From positions 3,531,369-3,595,368 of the forward strand of contig NZ_CP100445.1 of assembly GCF_024227435.1 (NCBI RefSeq): a stretch of 64,000 bases of DNA. Direction: 5' to 3'. This document shows, piece by piece, positions 9,253 through 17,981 of this stretch. Below the pieces are notes generated by a model that had not been told where the DNA came from, searched no databases, and worked only from the letters and a program-made list of their open reading frames with translations. The position numbers and the translations under genes are program-made. Source of the DNA: Natrinema caseinilyticum (GTDB lineage: Archaea; Halobacteriota; Halobacteria; Halobacteriales; Natrialbaceae). The stretch's first letter is position 1, and every line of letters starts with the position of its first letter.

Positions 9253-9933
9253 GTGTCTTCCCTCGTTGGTACCACGCTTGCCGGCGCGATCTTCGGGCTC
9301 GCCCTCGCGGCGCCGCCGGGACCGATGAACGCGATCATCGCCGAGGAAAGCGTCGTTCGCGGGTGGTCGGCCGGGTTCCGCGCCGGGTTCGGCGTGATGC
9401 TCGCGGACGCGCTGTTCTTCGTCCTGACGCTGGCCGGCGTCGTCGCCGTCATCGATCGCAATCCCGTCGTTCGGCCCGCGCTCTACCTCGCCGGCGGCTG
9501 TCTCATGCTGTACTTCGCGATCGGCGCGATCGACGAGGCCAGGTCCGCGTCGTCGTTTACCGACGCCGGTCGGGTCGCCGCGTCTGGCTTTCGAAAAACG
9601 TTCGCGCTCTCGCTGACCAATCCCTACCAGATCGGCTTCTGGCTCACCGTCGGCGTCGGTCTGCTTGAGCCGGGAACCCTCGACGTCCTCGCGGCCGTGC
9701 CGGTCGCCGGGCACGCGCTCGAGGGTGCGTTCGTCGTCCAGACCGGTTCGCCGGCGCTGTTGGCCGGCTTGTTCGGTGGTGTGACCTGCTGGATCGTGGT
9801 CTTTCCGGCAACGCTCGCTGCCGCCGGCCGTCGCATCGACGCGTTTGCACCGGCCGTGGCCGCACTGAGCGCCGTGGTCCTCGTGGGATTCGGACTGCTC
9901 TTTCTGGTCGTGGGGACGCTCCGGATCGTCTGA
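9253..9933 (+). CDS. LysE/ArgO-family exporter
   Basis: 226 residues from GTG 9253. A CTTTTTACGG TATA-like box about 35 bases upstream supports this short-leader start. The N-terminus has the family signature AAPPGPMNAIIAEE, followed by a conserved RGW and about six hydrophobic segments. A central F-A-L-S-LTNPYQIGFW motif matches the second signature of the LysE translocator family. These proteins export amino acids or other small metabolites across the cytoplasmic membrane, usually driven by the ion gradient. It is divergent from the DNA methyltransferase and has no linked regulator, so the substrate cannot be deduced. Confidence 0.88.
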   Translation: MSSLVGTTLAGAIFGLALAAPPGPMNAIIAEESVVRGWSAGFRAGFGVMLADALFFVLTLAGVVAVIDRNPVVRPALYLAGGCLMLYFAIGAIDEARSASSFTDAGRVAASGFRKTFALSLTNPYQIGFWLTVGVGLLEPGTLDVLAAVPVAGHALEGAFVVQTGSPALLAGLFGGVTCWIVVFPATLAAAGRRIDAFAPAVAALSAVVLVGFGLLFLVVGTLRIV

Positions 9934-10236
9934 TCGGATGCGAACGACACGGCGGCCGTCGAGGAGTCGATTTCACGGCGAGTACCGTCGGTCGAACGGT
10001 CGTCCCCGAAACCGGGGTGGCGAAAAGGAGCGTTACACAGGCGATCGCGAGGGCGATTTCGGCCGTTCGGCACAGCGTGCCCGTTACCCTCGTCTCGAAA
10101 CGACACCAGCACGAACGCACCGGCCGGACCACCCGAACGACGACGGCTCACGACGCGGCGACTCGAGCGAGGAGCGGCCGCCTCGGCACCGAACGCGGCG
10201 AGGACGGCTGGTGAGGTGGATCGAGAGCCGACGGGA
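9934..10236. other. Spacer between convergent genes
   Basis: About 300 bases between the LysE-type gene and the HD-domain gene. Reading frames here have shadow-like composition, and I see no promoter, repeat or RNA signature. Confidence 0.5.
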
Positions 10237-10911
10237 TTACTCGCCCAGGGCGGCGATCTCGTCCTCGAGCCACTCGCTGAACCACTTGACGCGTTTTAGC
10301 CGCTGGTGGCCGATGCTCTCGGCAGTGTCGCTTTGCACGCGCGAGGCTGCGTCGTACCCCCGTTCGAGGACACGTTCGACCATCTCGTCGGCGTCCATGT
10401 GGGTCCGCGCCTCGTACCCCATCCGAAGCAACATCAGGGCGGTGCCGTTCGCTCCGATCTTGTCGAGCAAGTCCGCTTCGATGAGACACTGGGTCTCCAG
10501 GGCGAGGTCGGTCAGGTCGCCCTGATAGGAGTGGTGTTCGACGGCGTGACACACCTGCTGGACGAACGATTCCGGATAGTCACCGCGCGACTCGAGGTAC
10601 TCGCGGGCGACGCGAGCGCCGGCCTCGGCGTGGAGCTCCTGGTCGGTCTCGAGTTTGGCGACGTCGTGGAAGAGAGCGGCGACGCGGGTGACGTCGACGT
10701 CCGCGCCCTCCTTTTCGGCGATTTCGGTCGCGAGCTCGACCACGTTGAGGATGTGGTTGTGCCGGTACTCGGCGGAGTGCCAGGGGTACCAGCGCATGCG
10801 ACCGCCCTCGTCTTCCTTTTCGACGCTAGCTGCGAGATATTCGAAGACGAAGCCCTTCATCGCCTCGAATTCGGCATCCGTCACACCGGTTTCTTTTATT
10901 TCAACTCCCAC
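10237..10911 (-). CDS. HD-domain phosphohydrolase-like protein
   Basis: 224 residues from GTG 10911 (N-terminus MGVEIKETGV). The frame continues to 10992, but the extra residues look unlike the rest. HNH at residues 51-53 and the paired HD at 82-83 (LFHDVAK) are metal ligands of the HD superfamily; a later HAEAG and VEHHSYQG add further histidines, and a Asp-rich ADLLDKIGANG helix follows. HD proteins hydrolyse phosphate esters of nucleotides or act as metal-dependent phosphodiesterases. The exact substrate is unknown. It stands alone, with its promoter in the short divergent-type spacer upstream. Confidence 0.82.
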   Translation of the reverse strand: MGVEIKETGVTDAEFEAMKGFVFEYLAASVEKEDEGGRMRWYPWHSAEYRHNHILNVVELATEIAEKEGADVDVTRVAALFHDVAKLETDQELHAEAGARVAREYLESRGDYPESFVQQVCHAVEHHSYQGDLTDLALETQCLIEADLLDKIGANGTALMLLRMGYEARTHMDADEMVERVLERGYDAASRVQSDTAESIGHQRLKRVKWFSEWLEDEIAALGE

Positions 10912-11104
10912 GATAGATCCCTCCGCAGCAGACGAACGATAGTCATTACTGGAATGTTCGGTCGTTCCGTTCTTTAGCCTTTGGTTCGACACGATTTCAC
11001 AGAGTGGGAACCCGACAGCGTCCGTGATATTCCGCCGGTGACACCGTGTGCTGATGCGCTACTGACCGATACCGATGTCCCAGCTCGGGCGCCCGCTCTC
11101 GGCG

Positions 11105-11446
11105 TCACCGAAGTCCCCGAACGAGCGAGCCCAGAAGCGCCGCACCCGGCGGAATCACGACGCTGACGGCGATCACCTGCCCCATCTCGAGGTAGGTGTC
11201 GAGGACGCCGACCATCGCGAGCCACGCCGTGAAGGCGACCACGGACACCAGGCCGAATCCGAGACCGACGAGCAGGCCGCGCCGAATCGTCGGCTGTACC
11301 AGGGAGACGATCGCGCCCCCGAGAACGAACCCGGCCCAGTGGACCCACGCGAACACGAGTCCGACGACGACGCCACCGGCCGTCGTCAGCCGACGACGGC
11401 GACCGTCCCCTCGAGTTTCCTCGAGCCACGCGCCGATCGACCTCAT
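11105..11446 (-). CDS. Small membrane protein coupled to penicillin acylase gene
   Basis: 113 residues starting at ATG 11446, which overlaps the stop of the penicillin-acylase gene in an ATGA arrangement, so translational coupling is likely. After a charged N-terminus (MRSIGAWLEETRGDGRRRR) the protein has three to four hydrophobic segments with Gly-rich helices. No catalytic motif is recognised. The tight overlap suggests that its function is linked to the acylase, perhaps membrane anchoring or export, but this is inference from position only. Confidence 0.7.
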   Translation of the reverse strand: MRSIGAWLEETRGDGRRRRLTTAGGVVVGLVFAWVHWAGFVLGGAIVSLVQPTIRRGLLVGLGFGLVSVVAFTAWLAMVGVLDTYLEMGQVIAVSVVIPPGAALLGSLVRGLR

Positions 11447-13875
11447 CCGTCGCCCTCCGTGAATTCGACGGCGGTGGTGGCGGTCTTCGGTGTCGAAAGC
11501 GGGATCGGCTTGTACTCCCCGTCGGCCCACCGCTTCAGTTGGTCGGCGTAGTGCTCGGAGAACGGCGAGCCGTCGTTGCCGCCCGGGAACGACCCCTGGG
11601 ACGGGCTCGCGTCCTCCAGCGGGCAAATTTGGCGCCAGCTACTCCCGACGTCGCTCTCGGCGCGGAAGTTGTCGAGCGAGGCCGCCGATCCGTCCGTGGG
11701 ATACCGTGGATAGTTCAGCCACTCTCGATCGAAGGGGTGGTCGATCGCCGTCGTGTTGTAGTCGCCGTAGGTCTCCCACCCGTTCTCCTCGAGTTCGGCG
11801 GCGGTTCGGTCGAGGGCCTCGGCGATCGCGGCGCCGCGACCGTCGGGGAACCACGCCGAGTCCGGCGGGAGCGTGACGAGGACCCAGTCGTTGCCGTAGT
11901 ACTCGTCGGGGTCGCGGCGATCGTCCAGTTCCGCCGCCAGTCGCGGCCGGAAGACCACGTCGCGATAGTGTGCGAGAAATCGTGCGAAGACGAGGGCGGC
12001 CCGCGAGTCTCGATCCATTCGGTACTCCCAGTCCTCGAGTTCCGCGAGCAGGTCGTCGGCCGCCCCGTCGACGGAACCGCGGCCGTCGTCGATCATCGTC
12101 GGGACGAACATCGCCGCCCGCTCGTCGTGGGTGTCGCGCTGGAGGGTGCGCATAAACTCGGGCGTAACCGGCTGCTCGCTCTCGACGCGACTATCCAGCC
12201 GATTCCAGAGCCGGATTCCCCGGAACGGGGCGGAATAGGCCTCGGCGAAGTAATGCGGGTAGTCGGCGTCGTCGACGATTCGTTGATTCGCCGTCCCGAT
12301 GTACTCGGGGTCGACGGCGTGGGGCATCTCTTCGTAGGGAATGAACTCGTCCCAGTCGGACTCGCCGTACGGAACGAACCCCGGCCACTCCCCCTCCCGA
12401 CTGGAACCGTCGAACACTCGGGTTCCGGAGACGGGCTCGTCGTCCGTGTATCGGATCGGAACCTTCCCGGTGACCCGATAGAGCGTGTTGCCGTCGCGGT
12501 CGGCGTACACGAAATTCTGGGTCGGCAGATCGAACCGTCGAAGCGCATCCTGTACGTCGTCGATGCCGGCGCTTCGCGCGAGTTCGAGGATCGCCTCGCT
12601 CGTTCTGGTGGCCGTCAACCCGACCCAGGAGACCGCGACCTGCGTCCGAAGGTCGTCCCTGTCGCTCTCGGTTTCGAGAACGGGCCCGTGGACGGTCTTT
12701 CTGACGGTGACCTCGCGGTCGCGTCCGCCCGCGACTTCGATAGTCCGGCGCTCGTCGTCGAACTCGCGGTACTCCTCACCGTACCGGTATCGGCCGTCGC
12801 GCGTCTCGTACTCGTAAAAGTCGATCGTATCGGCGCCGGCGTTCGTGAGCCCCCACGCGCCGGACTCGTTTTCGCCGATGACGACGAAGGGGATGCCGGG
12901 GAACGTGACACCCCTGGTGTGTGTTTCGGGACCCTCGAGGTGCATCTCGTACCAGACCGGCGGTGCCATCAGCGGCAGGTGCGGGTCGTTCGCCAGAATC
13001 GGCGATCCCGAGCGGGTGTGCTCGCCCGAGACGACCCACGAGTTCGAGCCGACGCTGGGCGGAGACTCGAAGGCCGAAACCCACGCCGTCAGCTCGGGGT
13101 CGATTCGACGCCGGCCGATGGATGGGGCCGTCCGTTCGTTCTCGGCCGCGTCGTCGCCGTGGCCGAGAATCGTCGCATCGTGGTCGAGCCGGTCGGGAAA
13201 CAGCGTCTCGGCGGTGTCCGGCCCCATCTCGGCCGCGACGGTCTCCTTGCGGAGCGTCCGGAAGCTGCCCGTCAGTCCCCAGGAGATCTGTACGGAGGCG
13301 AGTACCGTGTCCACGGGCCGCCAGGGGTCGGGCTCGTATTCCAGGAGGTCGAACTCCTGTGGAAGGGACCGGTCGAGATGTCGGTTGACGCCCGCGGCGA
13401 ACGCCTCCGCGAGTCGGCCGGATTCGCTGTCCCGGAGACGGTCCCGGCTGGCGGCCGCCGCGCCGGCGAAGTCCATCTTCACGTGGAATCGATCGGAGGG
13501 GAGCGCGCGGTCACCGACGATGGCCGAGAGCTGGCCGCGCATCTGCCGGCGCTGGAGGTCCATCTGGAACAGACGGTCGGCGCCCTGGGCGTAGCCGGCG
13601 GCGAAGTAGAGCGCTTCCTCGGAGTCGGCACTGACGTGCGGGACGCCGTCGTCGTCGTAGCTGAGCGTCGCCGACCCGTACGGGGAGGCCACCTGCGACG
13701 GAAGGTCGTCGGAGGCCGTATCCCAGACCGAGCCGCTAAACGGCGCGAACCGATCGAGATAGCTCCGCATCGGTGTGGCGGCCGCGCCTACCACGCCGAC
13801 ACCGAGAACGCCACGTCGCGTCCGTTCTCGAGGTGTAAACTGTTCCTCGATTGTTTGTTTAGCATCTCGATCCAT
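11443..13875 (-). CDS. Penicillin acylase family N-terminal nucleophile hydrolase
   Basis: 810 residues. A twin-arginine motif with a hydrophobic run (TRRGVLGVGVVGAAA, about 19-33) predicts Tat export. The fold is that of penicillin/acyl-homoserine-lactone acylases, made as a precursor that cuts itself before a catalytic serine. The signature GSNSWVVSG at 276-284 places the nucleophile at Ser277, giving an alpha part of about 276 residues and a beta part of about 530. ANDPHLPL, shortly after, is a conserved beta-chain motif. These enzymes cleave amide bonds of acylated small molecules; the natural substrate here is unknown. The downstream small membrane protein overlaps its stop codon. Confidence 0.93.
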   Translation of the reverse strand: MDRDAKQTIEEQFTPRERTRRGVLGVGVVGAAATPMRSYLDRFAPFSGSVWDTASDDLPSQVASPYGSATLSYDDDGVPHVSADSEEALYFAAGYAQGADRLFQMDLQRRQMRGQLSAIVGDRALPSDRFHVKMDFAGAAAASRDRLRDSESGRLAEAFAAGVNRHLDRSLPQEFDLLEYEPDPWRPVDTVLASVQISWGLTGSFRTLRKETVAAEMGPDTAETLFPDRLDHDATILGHGDDAAENERTAPSIGRRRIDPELTAWVSAFESPPSVGSNSWVVSGEHTRSGSPILANDPHLPLMAPPVWYEMHLEGPETHTRGVTFPGIPFVVIGENESGAWGLTNAGADTIDFYEYETRDGRYRYGEEYREFDDERRTIEVAGGRDREVTVRKTVHGPVLETESDRDDLRTQVAVSWVGLTATRTSEAILELARSAGIDDVQDALRRFDLPTQNFVYADRDGNTLYRVTGKVPIRYTDDEPVSGTRVFDGSSREGEWPGFVPYGESDWDEFIPYEEMPHAVDPEYIGTANQRIVDDADYPHYFAEAYSAPFRGIRLWNRLDSRVESEQPVTPEFMRTLQRDTHDERAAMFVPTMIDDGRGSVDGAADDLLAELEDWEYRMDRDSRAALVFARFLAHYRDVVFRPRLAAELDDRRDPDEYYGNDWVLVTLPPDSAWFPDGRGAAIAEALDRTAAELEENGWETYGDYNTTAIDHPFDREWLNYPRYPTDGSAASLDNFRAESDVGSSWRQICPLEDASPSQGSFPGGNDGSPFSEHYADQLKRWADGEYKPIPLSTPKTATTAVEFTEGDG

Positions 13876-14175
13876 GACACGTGGTTACGTCGGTCGGTCA
13901 AAACAGTTGTGGTCAGCCAACAGTACGCACGGTCGCCGAAAATCGAGACGACGGCCGGATCTCCACGAGTCATCGCCCCGGCCGTCGCTCCCGGCGGCCC
14001 GCATCGAACCGCGACTGGAAGGCCACACCCGGACTGGACGGTCGCCGTCCTCAGGGGGCTCGGACGTCGGGTTGTAACCGGCCGCTACCCACCACCAAGA
14101 TGACGGTTTCGTGGTGGGGCCTGTCTGCAACTAACTTCCGTTAAAGTCAAACAGTCGGCTCGGGAAGAGGAGCGT
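13876..14175. other. Divergent promoter region of the acylase and mutase-subunit genes
   Basis: 300 bases with no gene. A TATA-like GTTAAAG at 14140-14146 lies about 33 bases before the ATG of the B12-binding subunit, with GAGGAG just upstream of that start as a possible ribosome binding site. No clear element for the acylase gene is seen. Confidence 0.5.
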
Positions 14176-14592
14176 ATGAGCAGCGAACAGGAAGCGGAGT
14201 CGATTCGGTGTCTCGTCGCCAAAGTCGGTCTCGACGGCCACGACCGCGGTGCCCACGTCATCGCACGCGCGTTTCGCGATGCCGGCTTCGAGGTCATCTA
14301 CTCCGGATTGCACAAGTCCCCCGACGAAATCGTCCAGGCAGCGGTGCAAGAAGACGTCGACGTTCTCGGCATCTCCATCCTCTCCGGGGCCCACGACACG
14401 CTCGTCCCGAAGATCATGGACGGGTTAGAAGAGTACGGCGCCAAAGACGACACGCTCGTGCTGGCGGGTGGGGTCATTCCCGACGAGGACCGCGATGGGC
14501 TCACCGAAGAGGGCGTCGCGGCCATTTTCGGTCCCGGGACCTCGGTCGAAGAGACCATCGAATTCGTTCGCGAGAACGCCCCGCAGCGATGA
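14176..14592 (+). CDS. Methylmalonyl-CoA mutase, B12-binding (small) subunit
   Basis: 138 residues, the size of a free-standing cobalamin-binding domain. VGLDGHDRGAHVIA contains the DxHxxG motif (residues 20-25), whose His22 is the lower axial ligand of the cobalt; a SGLHKSPDEI stretch and GISILSGAH provide the remaining B12-pocket motifs. In archaea the mutase is often split, the large catalytic subunit being coded elsewhere. It interconverts methylmalonyl-CoA and succinyl-CoA, linking propionyl-CoA breakdown to the citric acid cycle. The stop overlaps the start of meaB by four bases, so the two proteins are made together. Confidence 0.95.
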   Translation: MSSEQEAESIRCLVAKVGLDGHDRGAHVIARAFRDAGFEVIYSGLHKSPDEIVQAAVQEDVDVLGISILSGAHDTLVPKIMDGLEEYGAKDDTLVLAGGVIPDEDRDGLTEEGVAAIFGPGTSVEETIEFVRENAPQR

Positions 14593-15689
14593 GCATGGAC
14601 TCGGACGACGAATCGCTGCTCGAGGCGCTGTTAGCGGGGGAACACCGCGCGCTCGCCAGAGTAATCTCGAAGATCGAGAACCGCTCGTCGGGCTATCGGG
14701 AGCTCGTCTCGGAACTCTACGCACACACGGGCAACGCGGACGTCATCGGAATCACGGGAAGCCCCGGTGCGGGAAAGTCGACGCTGGTGGATAAACTCGC
14801 CGAGGCCTACCGCGAGCGCGGCGAGACGGTCGGGATCATCGCGATCGATCCCTCCTCACCGTTTACGGGCGGGGCCGTTCTCGGCGACCGGATCCGGATG
14901 GCGTCTACGGTCGGCGACATGGACGTCTTCGTCCGCTCGATGAGCGCCCGCGGCACCCTCGGGGGGCTTTCGACGGCGACCGCGGACGCGGTCAAGGCGA
15001 TGGACGCCTTCGGCAAGGACAAGATCATCATCGAAACCGTCGGCGCCGGCCAGAACGAAATCGACATCGTTCGGACTGCCGACAGCGTCGCCGTCCTCGT
15101 CCCACCCGGGTCGGGCGACGACATTCAAACGCTGAAAGCGGGCATCCTCGAGATCGCCGATATCTTCGTCGTCAACAAAGCCGACCGGGACGGCGCGGAC
15201 CGGACCGTCCAGGAACTGCGTGAGATGGTCCACCTCGGCGAGGAAAGCGGGATCGCCGGCGGAGGCGGTGGTCACCACGGTGTCGACGCGACGGGCGGCG
15301 GTGTCGACTCGGGCGGGGCCGACGGGGTAGACGGCCCGGACGACGACTGGACACCGCCCATCGTCGAAACGGTCGCAACGACGGGGACCGGCGTCGACGA
15401 GTTCATCGATCAACTCGCGACCCACCGCGCGCACCTCGTCGACTCCGGCGCCCTCGCCGAGAAGGTACGCACGCGCTACGCCGAAGAGATCCGCACGCTG
15501 CTGCGCGAGGACGTCCACGCCATGCTCGAAGCCGAACTCGCCGAACGAGGCGGGGTCGACGACCTCGCCGAAGCCGTCCGTCGGGGCGAGACCGATCCCT
15601 ATTCAATCGTGACCGACGTCCTCGAACCCGTCGAGGACTGTCTCGGGGACATAGAGACCGAGGCCGGCGCGGCCTCGAGAACGGAGTAG
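14589..15689 (+). CDS. meaB: MeaB-like GTPase, methylmalonyl-CoA mutase chaperone
   Basis: 366 residues from ATG 14589 (ATGA overlap with the mutase subunit; a second ATG at 14595 is possible). It belongs to the G3E/ArgK-MeaB P-loop GTPases: Walker A GSPGAGKST at 57-65, switch region DPSSPFTGGA, ETVGAGQNE as the Walker B region, and NKAD for guanine specificity. Between NKAD and the PPIVETVA strand there is a Gly/His/Asp-rich insertion of about 35 residues (codons near 15250-15350) with low complexity. MeaB guards the mutase by gating cofactor loading and removing damaged cobalamin. Co-transcription with the B12 subunit supports this role. Confidence 0.95.
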   Translation: MSMDSDDESLLEALLAGEHRALARVISKIENRSSGYRELVSELYAHTGNADVIGITGSPGAGKSTLVDKLAEAYRERGETVGIIAIDPSSPFTGGAVLGDRIRMASTVGDMDVFVRSMSARGTLGGLSTATADAVKAMDAFGKDKIIIETVGAGQNEIDIVRTADSVAVLVPPGSGDDIQTLKAGILEIADIFVVNKADRDGADRTVQELREMVHLGEESGIAGGGGGHHGVDATGGGVDSGGADGVDGPDDDWTPPIVETVATTGTGVDEFIDQLATHRAHLVDSGALAEKVRTRYAEEIRTLLREDVHAMLEAELAERGGVDDLAEAVRRGETDPYSIVTDVLEPVEDCLGDIETEAGAASRTE

Positions 15690-15854
15690 CGTCGGTCCGC
15701 ACCCGGTCGTGCTGGGCCGTCGCGTGTGCCCCGACACGAAGATCGTCCGGGGGCACGGTCGTGGCTCGTCTCTCGTCGGACGATCGACGCTCCTTCGTTG
15801 CAGGTTCTGACCCTAATCCCGGGGTCTAAGGACGTTGCGGTCCTACGCTCGCAC

Positions 15855-16793
15855 ATGAACGCCCGAACAGTCCTCGGTGCAGCGCTCGGAACGGTCGGCG
15901 GCGCGATCGCCGGCAACCGTCTCCTGAAACGGCGTGCGGGAGGGCTCGAGAATCCGTTGCCCGGCATCGAGCGAACGTATCGCTGGCGCGGCATCGAGTC
16001 GACGTACACCGTCGCCGGCGACCCGAACGACCCGGATATGCTCCTGTTGCACGGAATCTACGCCGGGGCCAGCAGCAACGAGTTCGCGCTGATCTTCGAA
16101 CGACTGGCCGAGAAATACCGCGTCTACGCGGTCGACCTTCCCGGGTTCGGCCGCTCCGAACGCCCGCCGCTCGTTTACTCCGCGTCACTCTACGCCGAAT
16201 TCGTTCGGGATTTCGCGGCTCAAAACACCGCGGAGCCGATCGTCGTCGCCAGTTCGTTGACCGGTGCGTTCGCCGCAGAGGCCGCCGACGAACTCGACGC
16301 GCGGCGACTGGTGTTGATCTGTCCGACCGACGAGACGGGCGACGAGCGACCGTGGGTCCGCACCCTCCTGCGAACGCCGATCGTGGGAACGACGCTGTAC
16401 AACGCGCTCGCGAGTAAACCGGCGATCCGACACTTCTACGACCGCGACGGCTACTACGACTCCGATCGGATCGATTCGGACGAGGTCCAGTACGCCTGGG
16501 ACAGCGCTCACCAGCCCGGCGCGCGCTACGCCACCGCCTCGTTCGCCGCCGGCACCCTCGATCCCGACTTCGACCTGGCGACGGAACTGGCCGCCCTCGA
16601 GACGCCGACCACCTTGATCTGGGGTCGGGACGCCGAGCTCGTCCCGCTCCGGGAGGGTCGGAACGTGGCCGAAGCGGCCGACCTCGATCTCGTCGTCATC
16701 GACTACGCTACGCAGCTTCCACACGCCGAACATCCGGACCGGTTCGTCGAGTACCTGAGCGCGGAGGTGCCGCGCGCGGACGTCGACGAGTAG
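15855..16793 (+). CDS. Alpha/beta-fold hydrolase
   Basis: 312 residues from ATG 15855. The N-terminal 25 residues (MNARTVLGAALGTVGGAIAG) form a weakly hydrophobic, Gly-rich segment that could associate with the membrane. The fold is shown by LLLHGIYAG (oxyanion region), VDLPGFGRSE and the nucleophile elbow VASSLTG, where Ser134 takes the place of the usual GxSxG serine. WGRDAELVP and LPHAEHP supply the probable acid and histidine. The elbow lacks the canonical first glycine. The substrate is unknown. It is downstream of meaB with its own 165-base spacer, and converges on the DUF502 gene. Confidence 0.85.
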   Translation: MNARTVLGAALGTVGGAIAGNRLLKRRAGGLENPLPGIERTYRWRGIESTYTVAGDPNDPDMLLLHGIYAGASSNEFALIFERLAEKYRVYAVDLPGFGRSERPPLVYSASLYAEFVRDFAAQNTAEPIVVASSLTGAFAAEAADELDARRLVLICPTDETGDERPWVRTLLRTPIVGTTLYNALASKPAIRHFYDRDGYYDSDRIDSDEVQYAWDSAHQPGARYATASFAAGTLDPDFDLATELAALETPTTLIWGRDAELVPLREGRNVAEAADLDLVVIDYATQLPHAEHPDRFVEYLSAEVPRADVDE

Positions 16794-16824
16794 CTCGCCG
16801 TCCGCCCGACGCGTTCGAGCGAGC

Positions 16825-17484
16825 TCACTTCTGTACGGTCTCGAGTGCCTTCGGCGAGACCGCAGCCGCTGATTCGGACTCGTCGCCCATTCCCGTCGTC
16901 ACTACGAGGCGCATTCCGCGTCGGACGCTCATATCGATCTCGTGGACCTGGTCTTCCGGAAGCAACACCAGCCGCCCGGCAGTCGGGTTCGGACTGTTCG
17001 GCAGGAAGACGTTGTAGACGTCCCGCCCGGCCACCTCCTCGACCGGTGCCGGGCTCGCGCCAGTGACGAGGCCGATCATGTAGACGCCTTCGCGTGGGTA
17101 TTCGACCAGGACGACGCTCTCGTAGCCGGTCTTTCGCTCGACGAGCGAATCCGCGACCTGGCGCACGCTCGAGTAGATCGTGCTCACGAGCGGCACGACG
17201 TTGATGAGTCGGCCGATGTTGCCGAACAGGTGCCGGCCGACGCTCTGGCGGGTGAGAAAGCCGAGGATTACGATCCCCGTGACGATCAGGACGACGGCGA
17301 GAAACTGGGCGGCGACCTCCACGTTCCCCGTATACCGTGCGAGTCCCGCGGCGCGGGCGACCGGCGTGACGAATTGTAGCGACCAGTTGACGAGGAACCG
17401 GAGAACGTACAGCGTGACGGCCAGCGGTGCGACCAGTATCAGTCCCGCGACGAAGCTACTCTTGATAGCTTCCGTGAGTTTCAT
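16825..17484 (-). CDS. DUF502 family membrane protein
   Basis: 219 residues from ATG 17484 (MKLTEAIKSSFVAGLIL). Two long hydrophobic segments lie in the first 90 residues (about 12-35 and 58-82), followed by a conserved soluble part with INVVPLVSTIYSSVRQV, VVLVEYPREGVYMIGLVTG and VYNVFLPNSPNPTAGRL motifs, as in the DUF502 family of bacteria and archaea. The family's function is not established; homologues are often found with envelope genes. The frame is open upstream to 17940, but that extension is basic and unlike the conserved family start. Confidence 0.87.
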   Translation of the reverse strand: MKLTEAIKSSFVAGLILVAPLAVTLYVLRFLVNWSLQFVTPVARAAGLARYTGNVEVAAQFLAVVLIVTGIVILGFLTRQSVGRHLFGNIGRLINVVPLVSTIYSSVRQVADSLVERKTGYESVVLVEYPREGVYMIGLVTGASPAPVEEVAGRDVYNVFLPNSPNPTAGRLVLLPEDQVHEIDMSVRRGMRLVVTTGMGDESESAAAVSPKALETVQK

Positions 17485-17588
17485 AGCGACTTTGAAATCG
17501 CTCGGGTGAAATATCCGTCGCCGATGCGACGCGTGATCGGGCCCAACTGATCGAGAAAGAAACCGTAGTGTGCCGTGGCGTGGGCGCG

Positions 17589-17981
17589 TTAGACCGGCCG
17601 AAGCCCGAGGACGCGCTCGCCGGTCGTTTCGGAGACCGTGACCTGGATTTCGACGTCGAGGCCCGTTTCGACGGCCGAGAGATCGACGTCCACGACCTGC
17701 CCGGTGACGCGAACGGGCCCGAAGTCCGCGACGGCCGTCGCGTACGGCGCGTCGTCCTCGAACGCCGGCGTCGGGACGTACGTAACGTTGAACGTTTCGA
17801 TCACACCGGTTTCGGGCATCTCGACCTCCGAGAGCTCGAGCGAGCCACAGTCCGGGCAGACCCGACGAGGCGGCAGGGAGCCGTGGCCGTTTTCGCACTC
17901 GAGGTAGTACGCCCCGTCCTCTTCGGCGGCTGCGAGCCACTCGTCGAAGCCGGCGTCGTCGACAGTCTCGGAGTCGCTCAT
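17589..17981 (-). CDS. DUF35 zinc-ribbon/OB-fold protein, thiolase partner
   Basis: 130 residues. The first part has a zinc-binding pattern with Cys29, His33, Cys42 and Cys45 (PPRRVCPDCGS), and the second part is an OB-fold with VTYVPTPAFEDDAPY and VTGQVVDVD strands. In archaea DUF35 proteins form a complex with thiolase and HMG-CoA synthase, bridging the CoA sites so that acetoacetyl-CoA is channelled toward mevalonate. Here its ATG overlaps the stop of the thiolase gene by four bases, so the pair is coupled; no HMG-CoA synthase gene is in this window. A role in beta-ketothiolysis is equally possible. Confidence 0.88.
   Translation of the reverse strand: MSDSETVDDAGFDEWLAAAEEDGAYYLECENGHGSLPPRRVCPDCGSLELSEVEMPETGVIETFNVTYVPTPAFEDDAPYATAVADFGPVRVTGQVVDVDLSAVETGLDVEIQVTVSETTGERVLGLRPV

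Noticed and set aside
11539-14103. 854-codon plus-strand frame opposite the penicillin acylase
   Set aside because: Shadow of the acylase; the minus strand has the Tat signal and the catalytic serine.
15250-15350. Possible foreign insertion in meaB (Gly/His/Asp-rich stretch)
   Set aside because: In frame, acidic like the rest of the protein, and between two conserved motifs; better explained as a tolerated loop.
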